Source: JBNKHH01 sp050290245 (GTDB lineage: Bacteria > Pseudomonadota > Alphaproteobacteria > Rhodobacterales > Rhodobacteraceae). From it: DNA of 64,000 nucleotides. The translations under genes and the position numbers were made by a program. The notes under the pieces were generated by a model, which was not told the DNA's origin, searched no databases, and saw nothing but the letters and a program-made list of their open reading frames with translations. Shown in pieces: positions 1 through 7,767 of the stretch (position 1 is its first letter; each line of letters begins with the position of its first letter). The DNA is taken from the NCBI GenBank assembly GCA_050290245.1, contig JBNKHH010000070.1:1-64000 (forward strand), in the 5' to 3' direction.

Positions 1-1
1 C

Positions 2-76
2 TGGCTGGGGTGGTAGGATTCGAACCTACGATACACGGTACCAAAAACCGCTGCCTTACCACTTGGCTACACCCCA
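2..76 (-). tRNA. tRNA-Gln (anticodon TTG)
   Basis: On the minus strand the segment folds as a complete cloverleaf. The 7-bp acceptor stem begins TGGGGTG and pairs with CACCCCA, the T-arm carries GGTTCGAATCC, and the 7-base anticodon loop TTTTGGT places TTG at positions 34-36, which reads CAA glutamine codons. A discriminator G is followed by an encoded CCA end. The molecule is 75 nt with CCA. It lies just downstream of the KpsE-like gene on the same strand. Confidence 0.96.
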
Positions 77-138
77 ACAGGCTGGCGTTACTTACTCAGA
101 GCGAATGCTCTGTGCAAGAGGCCAGTTGATGTTTTCCG

Positions 139-1767
139 TCACGATGAAACCTGTTCCCGCAAGATTGCGGCGGTGACCGAAACCAGAAGGTAGATCGCAC
201 CGAAAATAAAGAAGGCGATCAGGGTGTTTTCAAAGACCCGTGGATAGGTCGGCTCGTCGGGGGCGACCGGGTAGACACCGACGGACAGGAACCGGACCTG
301 GCGGTTGGCGGCGATGCGGGCGGCTTCGAGCTGCTGCAGCGATTCCTGCATCATCATGGTGCGGGTTTCGAGATCAACCTCGGCCATGCGCAACCGGGCG
401 GTGATCGTCGCCAGCGAACCCTCGGTGTCGGATGCAACGGTCAGCTGAGACCGCATGTCGGCGATCACCTTCTCGAGCCGGTCGATGTCACCTTCGACAC
501 CGGCGACGCGCGCCTGGTTGGGTCGTGAGTTGTCCAGAAGCTGGCTTAGCTGGAGGCGCTTTTCCGTCAGCTGGGTCTCAAGCCCGTTGATCTGTCCCAT
601 CAGGCCCGCGGTTTCAGACTTCGGGTCAAGAACACCCATCTGCTCTTGCAGGGCCAAAACCTTTTCCTGGGCCGCGACCATATTGGCCTCGGCTTCTTCG
701 AAACTTTGGTACGAACCGCGCATCTGGTCGGCGCGCTTGCGCTCGGTGATCTGGTCGACGCGTTCCTCGGCAAAGCCGATCAGCGTCTCGGAAAAAATCC
801 GGCTCATCTCGGGCGTCATTGCCGAGACCTCCATACGCAAGACGCCCTCGGTCGGGTCATACCCGACCTTCACGTTGCTTTGGTAATGGGAATACAGGGC
901 CTCGTTCGAAGCGTCCGGCTGAATGCGTTGCAGGCTGTCGATCGACGGATCGCTAAAGTGGTCGCGATAGCCGTATTCCTCGTCCAGCCGCTGCAACGCT
1001 CCCCGCGAGGTCAGGTAGTCCTGCACGAGGATCGAATCCTGGCTGGTCGCTAGGGCGGTCCCGCCCAACAACCCGCCAGCGGTCGAGGCCGCCTCGGCCT
1101 GCTGGACGATGAACTCGGACTTGGTTGCATAGCTGGGAGTCGCCACGAAGGCGAAGTAATAGAGGCAAACAAGCGTCGGCAGAATGACGAAGCCCCCCAG
1201 CCGGGCACCGAGAAGCATCAGCTTGCGGCGGCGGCGACGGGCGATTTCGAGCTGGATGCGCTCAATCTCATGCATGCCGAGAGGGCCGTCGACGGGGCGG
1301 TGCTTGTCCGGAAGGGTCTCGGCCGGTTCGATCTTTTGCGGCAGGTTGGTTCCGCTGGTCCGTCGGGCCGGAGCACCAGACCTGGCCGGTGCGGCGCCGG
1401 CGGATTTGCCATGCTGCTCGGTGTCTCGGGCATGAACCAGTTCGATCATGTTCGCACGGTCAAAGGGGTCGATCCCCTCGGCACGCAGCAACCGCACCGC
1501 GTCAAAGTCGGACGACGGCGACATGCCGTGCTTTTGCGCCAACCGGCGCGCCATCCGCAACTGGCGGCCTGTCAGTCCTTCGCGGCGAATGCCCGCAATG
1601 GCTGCCTCGGCGCTGGCCTGGCTTGCGGCCTTGGCCGAACCGGGAAAAGCCGCATCCCCGAACCCGTCTTCAGTTGGCCCGCCGAGCGATTTCGACTCCT
1701 CGGCACCGGGGGCCCGAGCCGAATTGCGGCGAATGCGAAAATTAGGCGCTTTGGGGTTGGTAGTCAT
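139..1767 (-). CDS. Capsule polysaccharide export inner-membrane protein, KpsE/Wzz-like
   Basis: A 542-aa protein of the polysaccharide co-polymerase type, which bridges an ABC exporter to the outer-membrane channel in capsule export. There is a transmembrane segment near residues 188-208, a long periplasmic region rich in predicted coiled coil (roughly 320-490), and a second transmembrane segment near 514-535, followed by a short cytoplasmic tail. Residues 1-185 are an unusual Arg/Ala-rich cytoplasmic extension with a conserved-looking helical block around 64-102. An in-frame start 174 bases further upstream exists but lies deep inside the kpsT frame. The ATG at 1767 gives a 26-base overlap with kpsT and is preceded by AAGG, so I chose it. 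No KpsM permease is next to it. Confidence 0.82.
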   Translation of the reverse strand: MTTNPKAPNFRIRRNSARAPGAEESKSLGGPTEDGFGDAAFPGSAKAASQASAEAAIAGIRREGLTGRQLRMARRLAQKHGMSPSSDFDAVRLLRAEGIDPFDRANMIELVHARDTEQHGKSAGAAPARSGAPARRTSGTNLPQKIEPAETLPDKHRPVDGPLGMHEIERIQLEIARRRRRKLMLLGARLGGFVILPTLVCLYYFAFVATPSYATKSEFIVQQAEAASTAGGLLGGTALATSQDSILVQDYLTSRGALQRLDEEYGYRDHFSDPSIDSLQRIQPDASNEALYSHYQSNVKVGYDPTEGVLRMEVSAMTPEMSRIFSETLIGFAEERVDQITERKRADQMRGSYQSFEEAEANMVAAQEKVLALQEQMGVLDPKSETAGLMGQINGLETQLTEKRLQLSQLLDNSRPNQARVAGVEGDIDRLEKVIADMRSQLTVASDTEGSLATITARLRMAEVDLETRTMMMQESLQQLEAARIAANRQVRFLSVGVYPVAPDEPTYPRVFENTLIAFFIFGAIYLLVSVTAAILREQVSS

Positions 1768-2404
1768 AGAGAGCCTTGGCCTCTTCAAGCGTGTCAAACA
1801 TGTGCAGTTGCCCGTTCTTGAGAACGGCTGCGGATTGGCAGAATTTTTCAAGCGTGCTGGCCTGGTGAGACACGATGACCACCGTGGCCGTCTTGAGCCG
1901 CTCAAACAGGATGTTTCCCGCCTTTCGGTTGAATTCGGCATCCGTTGTGGACGGCATGCCTTCGTCGATCAGGTAGATGTCGAAATCCAACGCCAACAAG
2001 AGCGCGAAGGAAAACCGCGACTGCATCCCTGAGCTATAGGTGCCCACGGGCATATCAAAATACTCTTCAAGCCCGCAAACCCAGCGGCAGAATGCCTCGA
2101 GATAGTCCGGGTCCTTGTCGTAGATGCGCGCGATGAAGCGGCAGTTTTCCATGGCCGACAGCCGCGGGATCATTCCGCCCATGAACCCCAGCGGAAACGA
2201 GATCCGCGAGCGGCGGACGATTTCGCCCTCGTCGGGTTTTTCCAATCCCGCCATCATGTTGACCAGGGTCGTCTTGCCTGTGCCGTTCGGAGCCAGAATA
2301 CCAAGCGAGTTCCCAAGCTCGACGCGGAAAGAGGCGCGATCAAGGATAACCTTGCGCCGTTCGCCGGTCCAAAAGGACTTGCTGACGTCCCGAAACTCGA
2401 TCAT
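1742..2404 (-). CDS. ABC transporter ATP-binding protein, KpsT-like (capsule export)
   Basis: A 220-aa ATPase that would power capsule polysaccharide export at the inner membrane together with a KpsM-type permease. The Walker A motif APNGTGKTT is at 38-46, with Ala in place of the usual first Gly. The signature is the divergent SSGMQSR near 124-130 typical of KpsT/TagH-like ATPases, Walker B IYLIDE is at 143-148, and the switch His is at 180. It overlaps the KpsE-like gene by 26 bases, so the two are probably translated together. The permease partner is absent from both flanks (nhaA upstream, tRNA downstream). Confidence 0.85.
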   Translation of the reverse strand: MIEFRDVSKSFWTGERRKVILDRASFRVELGNSLGILAPNGTGKTTLVNMMAGLEKPDEGEIVRRSRISFPLGFMGGMIPRLSAMENCRFIARIYDKDPDYLEAFCRWVCGLEEYFDMPVGTYSSGMQSRFSFALLLALDFDIYLIDEGMPSTTDAEFNRKAGNILFERLKTATVVIVSHQASTLEKFCQSAAVLKNGQLHMFDTLEEAKALYDYQPQSA

Positions 2405-2592
2405 GCGAGTTGCTCTGCCTCTATCTCTTGCCCGTCGGTTTCACCGATCTTAACCACGATTGTCGCTGCTTGGCGTGCGTTTTGCAAGAAATTCACTGTT
2501 TTTCCACACCGAATCACGGCCGCCGTGGCCGATCAGCAGGGATTGGCCCACTGACGTGCGGGCAACCGGCGAGACTTGGCCCGCCGATGCCG

Positions 2593-3858
2593 TCAGGCGT
2601 TCTGTTTTTCGACCTTCGCCAGTTTACCCGCGATCACCGAGATCACGGCAGCAAAGAAGCTGAACAAGGCGCCCATCTTGGCCGCGTCCTGTACCGGCCC
2701 GGCATCGAAGGCGACCGAGGCGATGAACAGCGACACGGTAAAGCCGATTGCCGCCACGCATCCGATCACGACAAGGTCGATCGTGCGCATGCCCTGCGGG
2801 AGACCCAATCCAAGTGGGTGCGCCGCCAGCCAGCCGAACAGCAGGATGCCAACCGGCTTGCCGACAATCAGCCCCAGAAGGACCAGCCACGTCGGCTCGC
2901 CGATGGCCGAAAACTCGACGCCGGCGTTCAACAGGCCGAACAGGAACAGGACGACTTCGACCGGGTGTTTCAGCAGGTGTTCGGTATGGTTCAAAAGGTC
3001 AGTTAGGTACTGTTCGGCTTCGCTGAAGATGCCGAAAGCACGGTCCGCATGCGGCAACGTCGGCACGATGGGCAAAAGGCCAAGGGCCGGGTGCAAACCG
3101 CTTTCCTGGAAGCCGTACCAGCTGAGACACCCCGCGATCAGATAAGGCCAGAACGACAGCTTTTCGCGCACCCAGGTGGATTTCTGGCGCAGCTGGTCGC
3201 CAGCATCCATCTTGCGCGGCAGCCAGTTGAACAGGAGATAAACACCGACGGCCGAGAACAGCGACAACAGCAGCCACTCGGGTGCCAGCTGACCCGAGGG
3301 GTAGAAGATCGCCAGGATAATCAGTCCCGCCGCGTCGTCGGCGATGGCCAACAAGAGAAGGAACCGCACAGCCGGGTGCCCTGCTCCAAAGACAAGGCGG
3401 CCAACAAGGTAGGAAAAGGCAATGTCCGTTGCTGTCGGAATGGCCCAGCCATTGGCCACCGCATCGTAAACGTCCGAACCAAGGAATGCCGCCAGGCCGA
3501 GGTACACGGCGATTGGCCCGAACATGCCACCCGCCGTTGCGAACAGGGGCGTTGCGGCCTTTTTTCCGCGCAAGGATCCGTTTTTCAGGATGATTGCTTC
3601 CCAGACCTCTTTCGCGGCGATCGCAAAGAAAAAGGCCATCAGGACGTCGTTCACAAGGTAGTGGAAGGTAAGTGAGCGGTATTCGACAAGCCCATTTTCG
3701 CCGTAATGGGCATGGCCCACGATAAAGTCGTGGATAATCTCGAATTCGACGAAATGGTGATAACTGGTCGCGTCCACATTCGCCCAGATCAGGGCGATCA
3801 GTGCCCCAAAGATCAGAAGAAGCGAGTAGTTGGTGACGAAATTCCAGACGCGATACAT
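2593..3858 (-). CDS. nhaA: Na+/H+ antiporter NhaA
   Basis: A 421-aa polytopic membrane protein that exchanges protons for sodium to control cytoplasmic pH and Na+. The sequence has the NhaA pattern of about 11-12 hydrophobic helices, including the region ATDIAFSYLVGR (the Asp-containing ion-site helix after PTATD) and the pair of Asp residues in LLLAIADDAAG. A TTG start 15 bases upstream is possible, but the ATG at 3858 has AGGAGG five bases before it and was chosen. It is transcribed toward kpsT, with a 188-base gap that argues for a separate unit. Confidence 0.93.
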   Translation of the reverse strand: MYRVWNFVTNYSLLLIFGALIALIWANVDATSYHHFVEFEIIHDFIVGHAHYGENGLVEYRSLTFHYLVNDVLMAFFFAIAAKEVWEAIILKNGSLRGKKAATPLFATAGGMFGPIAVYLGLAAFLGSDVYDAVANGWAIPTATDIAFSYLVGRLVFGAGHPAVRFLLLLAIADDAAGLIILAIFYPSGQLAPEWLLLSLFSAVGVYLLFNWLPRKMDAGDQLRQKSTWVREKLSFWPYLIAGCLSWYGFQESGLHPALGLLPIVPTLPHADRAFGIFSEAEQYLTDLLNHTEHLLKHPVEVVLFLFGLLNAGVEFSAIGEPTWLVLLGLIVGKPVGILLFGWLAAHPLGLGLPQGMRTIDLVVIGCVAAIGFTVSLFIASVAFDAGPVQDAAKMGALFSFFAAVISVIAGKLAKVEKQNA

Positions 3859-3925
3859 CCCATCCTCCTGCAAAGGTCAAGATCGGGATAGTCTAGCCGT
3901 CCCCAGACGGCAAGCCGATGCACGC

Positions 3926-4990
3926 TCAGATAGCCAGCACGCCCCAGATGAGGCCGGCCATCAATGACCCGGCCATGGCTATACCCAGATAGGCGGCAAA
4001 GACGCGCGGCTTCACAAGGGCCCAGACCGCGATGGCCGCAGGGATGCAGCTGACGCCACCGGCCAGTACAAAAGACATGGCCGCGCCCGGAGCCATTCCC
4101 TGTTCCAGCAGCGCGTCGACCAGCGGCACAGCGGCATAGCCATTCAGATAGGCAGGCGCTCCGACCAGGGCGCCCAGGAATACGGGTCGCAGCCCCTCGC
4201 CGCCCAGGATACCTGCTATCGCCTCAGCCGGCACATAGGCCAGCATCAGCGCCTCGATCATATAGGCGACCAACAGCCATTTCCCCAGGAACAGCGCATT
4301 CTCGACAACTGTCTCGCGGAAAGTCCGGCGGCGTTCGGCATCGCCCCAGAACTGCCAGACAGGCTTTCCGCTGAACGGGTTCGACGGGCGCGAGCTGCAA
4401 CAACTTCCGCATTCGCTCGTATCGGATTTGGGCCGCAACGGGTCCGCAAACACCGCCGAGCGTGCGAAAACGTGCACCGTCACGCCACCCAACAGGCCAA
4501 GCCCAACGGCCGAGGCCGTCTTTGCAACGGCAAAGGGCAGCCCCAGGGTTCCCGCCGTCACAAGAAACATGGCCGGATCCATCAAGGGCGACGACAGCCA
4601 GAATGCCATGACCGCCGACAGTGGTGCGCCGAGCGCCAACATGGCCGCAATGAAAGGAATGACCTCGCAGGAGCAGAACGGCGACAGACCACCCAAGAGC
4701 GCAGCCATAACGATCATTCGCCGTTCGCGCCCCTCGAACGCCTTGGCCAACAGCGCATCCGCCCCTGAGGCCTTGAGATACCCGACCGCAAGCACCGCAA
4801 AAACGATAAAGACCCCCGTATGGCCCAGGGCTCCCAGAGCAAACCGAATTGTCTCAACCGCCTGCGCGGGATCAAAAAGAGCTACGAACAGGGGCAGGAC
4901 CAGGGCGAAAATCCACACCCGGTCTATCCTTTTGAGGAAGGTTCCGCCTTGGCGGTCATTGTGCCCGTGGTTGTGCGAAATATCAGCCAT
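3926..4990 (-). CDS. Permease of the ArsP/DUF318 family (metal or metalloid efflux)
   Basis: A 354-aa membrane protein with about eight to ten hydrophobic segments, of the PF03773 permease type, which includes the organoarsenical exporter ArsP and the Cu/Zn-linked SO_0444 group. Key features are the membrane motif FCSCE at 105-109, a His-rich N-terminus (HNHGHND), and a cytoplasmic loop with ECGSCC at 193-198. The Cys clusters fit soft-metal or As(III) handling. The start at 4990 overlaps the end of the arsR-type gene by 8 bases; another ATG lies 6 bases upstream. Co-transcription with the repressor suggests metal-inducible efflux. The substrate cannot be told from sequence. Confidence 0.8.
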   Translation of the reverse strand: MADISHNHGHNDRQGGTFLKRIDRVWIFALVLPLFVALFDPAQAVETIRFALGALGHTGVFIVFAVLAVGYLKASGADALLAKAFEGRERRMIVMAALLGGLSPFCSCEVIPFIAAMLALGAPLSAVMAFWLSSPLMDPAMFLVTAGTLGLPFAVAKTASAVGLGLLGGVTVHVFARSAVFADPLRPKSDTSECGSCCSSRPSNPFSGKPVWQFWGDAERRRTFRETVVENALFLGKWLLVAYMIEALMLAYVPAEAIAGILGGEGLRPVFLGALVGAPAYLNGYAAVPLVDALLEQGMAPGAAMSFVLAGGVSCIPAAIAVWALVKPRVFAAYLGIAMAGSLMAGLIWGVLAI

Positions 4991-5327
4991 GGTCATGGTC
5001 CTTGTGGGGGTGTGGGCTGTCCGCACAACACTCTTTCAAAAGAAACTCCGACAGGAACTCCATGCGTTCATAGGCGGCGGCGATGCAGATGATCCGCCGC
5101 CCTTCGCGGACCTGGCGGACCAGACCGGCAGCCGCCAGAATTTTCATGTGATGGGTAAGGGTGGACCCGGTCACCCCGGACCTGTCGCCCAACTCTCCAA
5201 TCGACACTCCTTCGGGACCTGCGCGCACCAGGCATAACAAAACCCCCAGCCGCTGCTCGGACCCCAGGGCGGCAAAAGTCGAGGCGGCCTCGGCCAGCGT
5301 GGAATCATCTGTCTGCATCATTTTCAT
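4983..5327 (-). CDS. ArsR-family metalloregulatory repressor
   Basis: A 114-aa winged-helix regulator. The helix-turn-helix spans roughly residues 40-68 (the recognition helix contains GSTLTHHMKIL). The C-terminal end carries a vicinal Cys pair (100-101) followed by a His/Asp-rich tail (HPHKDHDHG), a plausible metal or metalloid sensor site. ArsR proteins leave DNA when the inducer binds. A 28-bp near-perfect inverted repeat directly abuts the ATG, so the gene is very likely autoregulated together with the overlapping permease. No Shine-Dalgarno sequence is visible before any of the clustered Met codons at the start, which suggests leaderless translation or a slightly later start. Confidence 0.9.
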   Translation of the reverse strand: MKMMQTDDSTLAEAASTFAALGSEQRLGVLLCLVRAGPEGVSIGELGDRSGVTGSTLTHHMKILAAAGLVRQVREGRRIICIAAAYERMEFLSEFLLKECCADSPHPHKDHDHG

Positions 5328-5355
5328 ATTTCGATATTTCTAGAAATTTCGAAAT
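5328..5355. promoter_or_regulatory. Probable ArsR operator (28-bp inverted repeat)
   Basis: The left arm ATTTCGATATTTCT and the right arm AGAAATTTCGAAAT match at 13 of 14 positions, centred on TCTAGA. The element is AT-rich in a GC-rich genome and lies immediately before the repressor ATG, 44 bases from the divergent gene at 5400. A core of ATTTCTAGAAAT-like symmetry is typical of ArsR/SmtB sites. Binding is inferred. Confidence 0.72.
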
Positions 5356-5399
5356 GAGTCAAGATGGATCTACCGCGCCGCAATGATTAGATCCGGGTC

Positions 5400-5996
5400 A
5401 TGTCGCTTGAAGACCTCACGACGCGCATCCGCGCCTGCACCCTTTGCGCCGGACGGTTCGCCGCCACCAAGACCGCACACCGTCCCCGCCCCGTGGTCTG
5501 GGCTGGTCGGTCGGCCCGCATCCTGGTCGCTGGCCAAGCGCCTGGCCTCAGGGTCCACGAGGCAGGCAAACCTTTCTGGGACCGTTCAGGCGACCGTTTG
5601 CGCGACTGGATGGGGGTTGACGCCAATACCTTTTACGACACATCGAAGTTTGCTGTCGTACCGATGGCATTCTGCTTTCCGGGATACGACGCCAAGGGGG
5701 CCGATCTGCCACCACCGCGTGTCTGCGCCGAAACCTGGCGCGCCGACCTCCTCGGCCAGTTGCCTTGCATTCGCCTGACGCTTCTGATCGGCGGCTACGC
5801 CCAATCCTGGCATATGGACCAGCCCGGCAAGCGCGGTGTCACCGAAACCGTCCGCGACTGGCGCGACACCCTGCCCGGCATCATCCCCTTGCCCCACCCG
5901 TCCTGGCGCAATACTGGCTGGCTGAAACGCAACCCATGGTTCGAAGCCGAGCTTCTTCCCACACTCAAGGACAGCGTCCAGAAGGCTCTCGCATGA
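5400..5996 (+). CDS. Uracil-DNA glycosylase-fold protein
   Basis: A 198-aa protein of the UDG superfamily, which removes deaminated bases from DNA. Motif 1 is GQAPG at 45-49, then GKPFWDRSGDRL, and motif 3 is HPSWRN near 164-169. Family 4 enzymes carry four Cys ligands for an iron-sulfur cluster; here only the CTLC pair at residues 13-16 is visible in the expected N-terminal place, so a canonical cluster looks unlikely. The gene is divergent from arsR and its stop overlaps the start of the SseB-family gene (ATGA), so the two are one unit. Whether it excises uracil is not shown. Confidence 0.8.
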   Translation: MSLEDLTTRIRACTLCAGRFAATKTAHRPRPVVWAGRSARILVAGQAPGLRVHEAGKPFWDRSGDRLRDWMGVDANTFYDTSKFAVVPMAFCFPGYDAKGADLPPPRVCAETWRADLLGQLPCIRLTLLIGGYAQSWHMDQPGKRGVTETVRDWRDTLPGIIPLPHPSWRNTGWLKRNPWFEAELLPTLKDSVQKALA

Positions 5997-6772
5997 CACC
6001 GATCGACACGGCACACGCAGCCATGGAAGCCGCGCCCGAGGACGATACCGCTCGCCTCCAGTTCTATGAGCGCTTTGCCGACGGCGAGTTGTTCCTGCTG
6101 CTTGAAAGCGAACCAACGGGCGACCAGGTCTCGCCCCGCACGTTCGACACGGGCGAAGGCCAGTTTGTGCTCGCCTTTGACACCGAGGACCGCCTTGCCC
6201 AATTCGCAGGTGGTCCCGCGCCCTATGCTGCGGTTTCGGGGCGCGCGCTTTCGCTAATGCTGACGGGCCAGGACATTGGTGTCGGGCTCAATCTCGATGT
6301 CGCGCCCTCCTCCATCCTGATCCCGCCGCAGGCGCTGACATGGCTGACCGCCACCCTTGATGCGCCCCCGACCCAGGCCAGCGCCACGCCGAAGGAATTC
6401 ACAGCCCCCATGGGCCTGCCCGAGCGGCTGATCCAAAGCCTGGACACCAAACTCGCCACCGCCCAGGGCCTTGCCAAGGCCGCTTTCCTCACTGGCGTCA
6501 CCTACACTGACGGCCGCCGCGGCCACCTTCTAGCGGTGATCGGCGCCCGTCCGGGCAGCGAAGCGGCCCTGGCTCAGGCAGTCTCCGAGGCGCTCGTCTT
6601 TTCAGGCCTCGATGCGGGAGAACTCGACGTCAGTTTCCTTGCCGACGCCGATCCCACGACCCAGGTCCTCGCCCGCACTTCTCTCCGCTTCGATCTGCCC
6701 GAACCGCCGAAACCGGGGCTCGCCCCTGTCGCGCCCGGCATGGACCCGGACAAGCCGCCGAACCTGCGCTGA
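5993..6772 (+). CDS. SseB family protein
   Basis: A 259-aa soluble protein with the two-part SseB layout: an N-terminal domain (roughly 10-115) and a C-terminal domain (roughly 130-245). SseB relatives are cytosolic proteins of poorly defined function, named after an enhancer of serine sensitivity. The open frame continues upstream inside the UDG gene, but the ATG at 5993 overlapping the UDG stop is the natural start. There is no signal peptide or membrane segment. Confidence 0.75.
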   Translation: MTPIDTAHAAMEAAPEDDTARLQFYERFADGELFLLLESEPTGDQVSPRTFDTGEGQFVLAFDTEDRLAQFAGGPAPYAAVSGRALSLMLTGQDIGVGLNLDVAPSSILIPPQALTWLTATLDAPPTQASATPKEFTAPMGLPERLIQSLDTKLATAQGLAKAAFLTGVTYTDGRRGHLLAVIGARPGSEAALAQAVSEALVFSGLDAGELDVSFLADADPTTQVLARTSLRFDLPEPPKPGLAPVAPGMDPDKPPNLR

Positions 6773-6777
6773 GACTG

Positions 6778-6813
6778 CTTTATCTTGCCGAAAATACGCA
6801 TGCCGGCGACCGG
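6778..6813 (-). terminator. Hairpin plus TATTTT element (copy D)
   Basis: Read on the minus strand it is CCGG-TCG-CCGG followed by CATGCGTATTTTCGGC and AAGATAAAG. It lies 15 bases after the ghrA stop, between two convergent genes. It shares its core with copies at 36978, 37101, 52985 and 53048. A short GC hairpin followed by TATTTT fits an intrinsic terminator. Confidence 0.55.
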
Positions 6814-6828
6814 TGACAGAGGTTGGCT

Positions 6829-7767
6829 TCAGTACCCGCGCGCGCGGTCCACGAGATGCAGGAAAGGCTCGCCGGCCTCGCCGCGCCGAATGTTCTCGGC
6901 GATAACTCGCGCCGCGCTGGCAGGACGCGTGGCCGAGGCGATATGCGGGGTAACCGTTATACGCGGGTGCGCCCAAAAGGCATGGTCCTCGGGCAAAGGC
7001 TCGACCCGGAACACATCCAGCGTGGCATGGGAAATATGGCCGCTGTCAAGAGCCGCCAAAAGCGCCTCGTCAACCACCAGCGGCCCGCGGCCCGGATTGA
7101 TCAACACGCCCCCCTCGGGCATCAATGCAAAACGCCCGGCGTCCATCAAATCCTCGGTCGCGCTGGTCCTCGGCAAAAGCAAGACCAGAATCTCTGCCCG
7201 GGCGAGGGCCTCAATCAGCCCCTCCTCTCCTGACAAGCACTCCACGCCTTCGATCGACTTGGCGCTGCGGCTCCACCCTGTCACCCGAAACTTCAACCCG
7301 ACCAGGGCCTGGGCCAGGGCCCGGCCAAGTTCGCCGAGCCCAAGCACCACAACGTTGCGATCCCGCGCCAGCGGTGGCACGACGGGCTCCCATGCCCGAT
7401 CTGTGCGGCAGATGTCCCGATCCAGCCCCAGGTGATAGCGCAACACCTGGCCTGTGCACCACTCGACCATACCCTCGGTCAACGCCGGATCGACCATCCG
7501 CGCCAGGGGTTGAGTCAGCGTCTCGTTCCCAATGATCGCCTCGACCCCGGCCCAAAGGTTCAACACCGCCTTGGCTCCGGTGAACGGCGTAAAATCCTTC
7601 AGTCGGCTCGAAGGCGCATAAACGATGTAGTCCACCGTCTCGGGCGCTTCCGGCGCAATCGCGTGCTCGATCTGCGCCTCGACGTCGACCTCGGCAAGGG
7701 CGGCAGACAGGACGTCCCGGTAGTCCTCCCACTCGGTCTTTGGCGCAGAAAACAGAACCCGGATCAT
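6829..7767 (-). CDS. ghrA: Glyoxylate/hydroxypyruvate reductase A-type 2-hydroxyacid dehydrogenase
   Basis: A 312-aa NAD(P)-dependent D-2-hydroxyacid dehydrogenase that would reduce glyoxylate and hydroxypyruvate. The Rossmann motif VLGLGELGRALAQ lies near residues 140-152, the substrate Arg region NPGRGPLVV near 233-241, and the catalytic His in TPHIAS near 281-286. The open frame runs far upstream through rodA, but the ATG at 7767 overlaps the rodA stop (ATGA), and the family's N-terminus begins here. That coupling to a cell-wall elongation operon is odd for a glyoxylate enzyme. Confidence 0.88.
   Translation of the reverse strand: MIRVLFSAPKTEWEDYRDVLSAALAEVDVEAQIEHAIAPEAPETVDYIVYAPSSRLKDFTPFTGAKAVLNLWAGVEAIIGNETLTQPLARMVDPALTEGMVEWCTGQVLRYHLGLDRDICRTDRAWEPVVPPLARDRNVVVLGLGELGRALAQALVGLKFRVTGWSRSAKSIEGVECLSGEEGLIEALARAEILVLLLPRTSATEDLMDAGRFALMPEGGVLINPGRGPLVVDEALLAALDSGHISHATLDVFRVEPLPEDHAFWAHPRITVTPHIASATRPASAARVIAENIRRGEAGEPFLHLVDRARGY

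Noticed and set aside
1..2404. A genomic island integrated at tRNA-Gln
   Set aside because: The tRNA is intact, but no integrase, direct repeat of its 3' end or base-composition break is visible in the window, and the left flank is missing.
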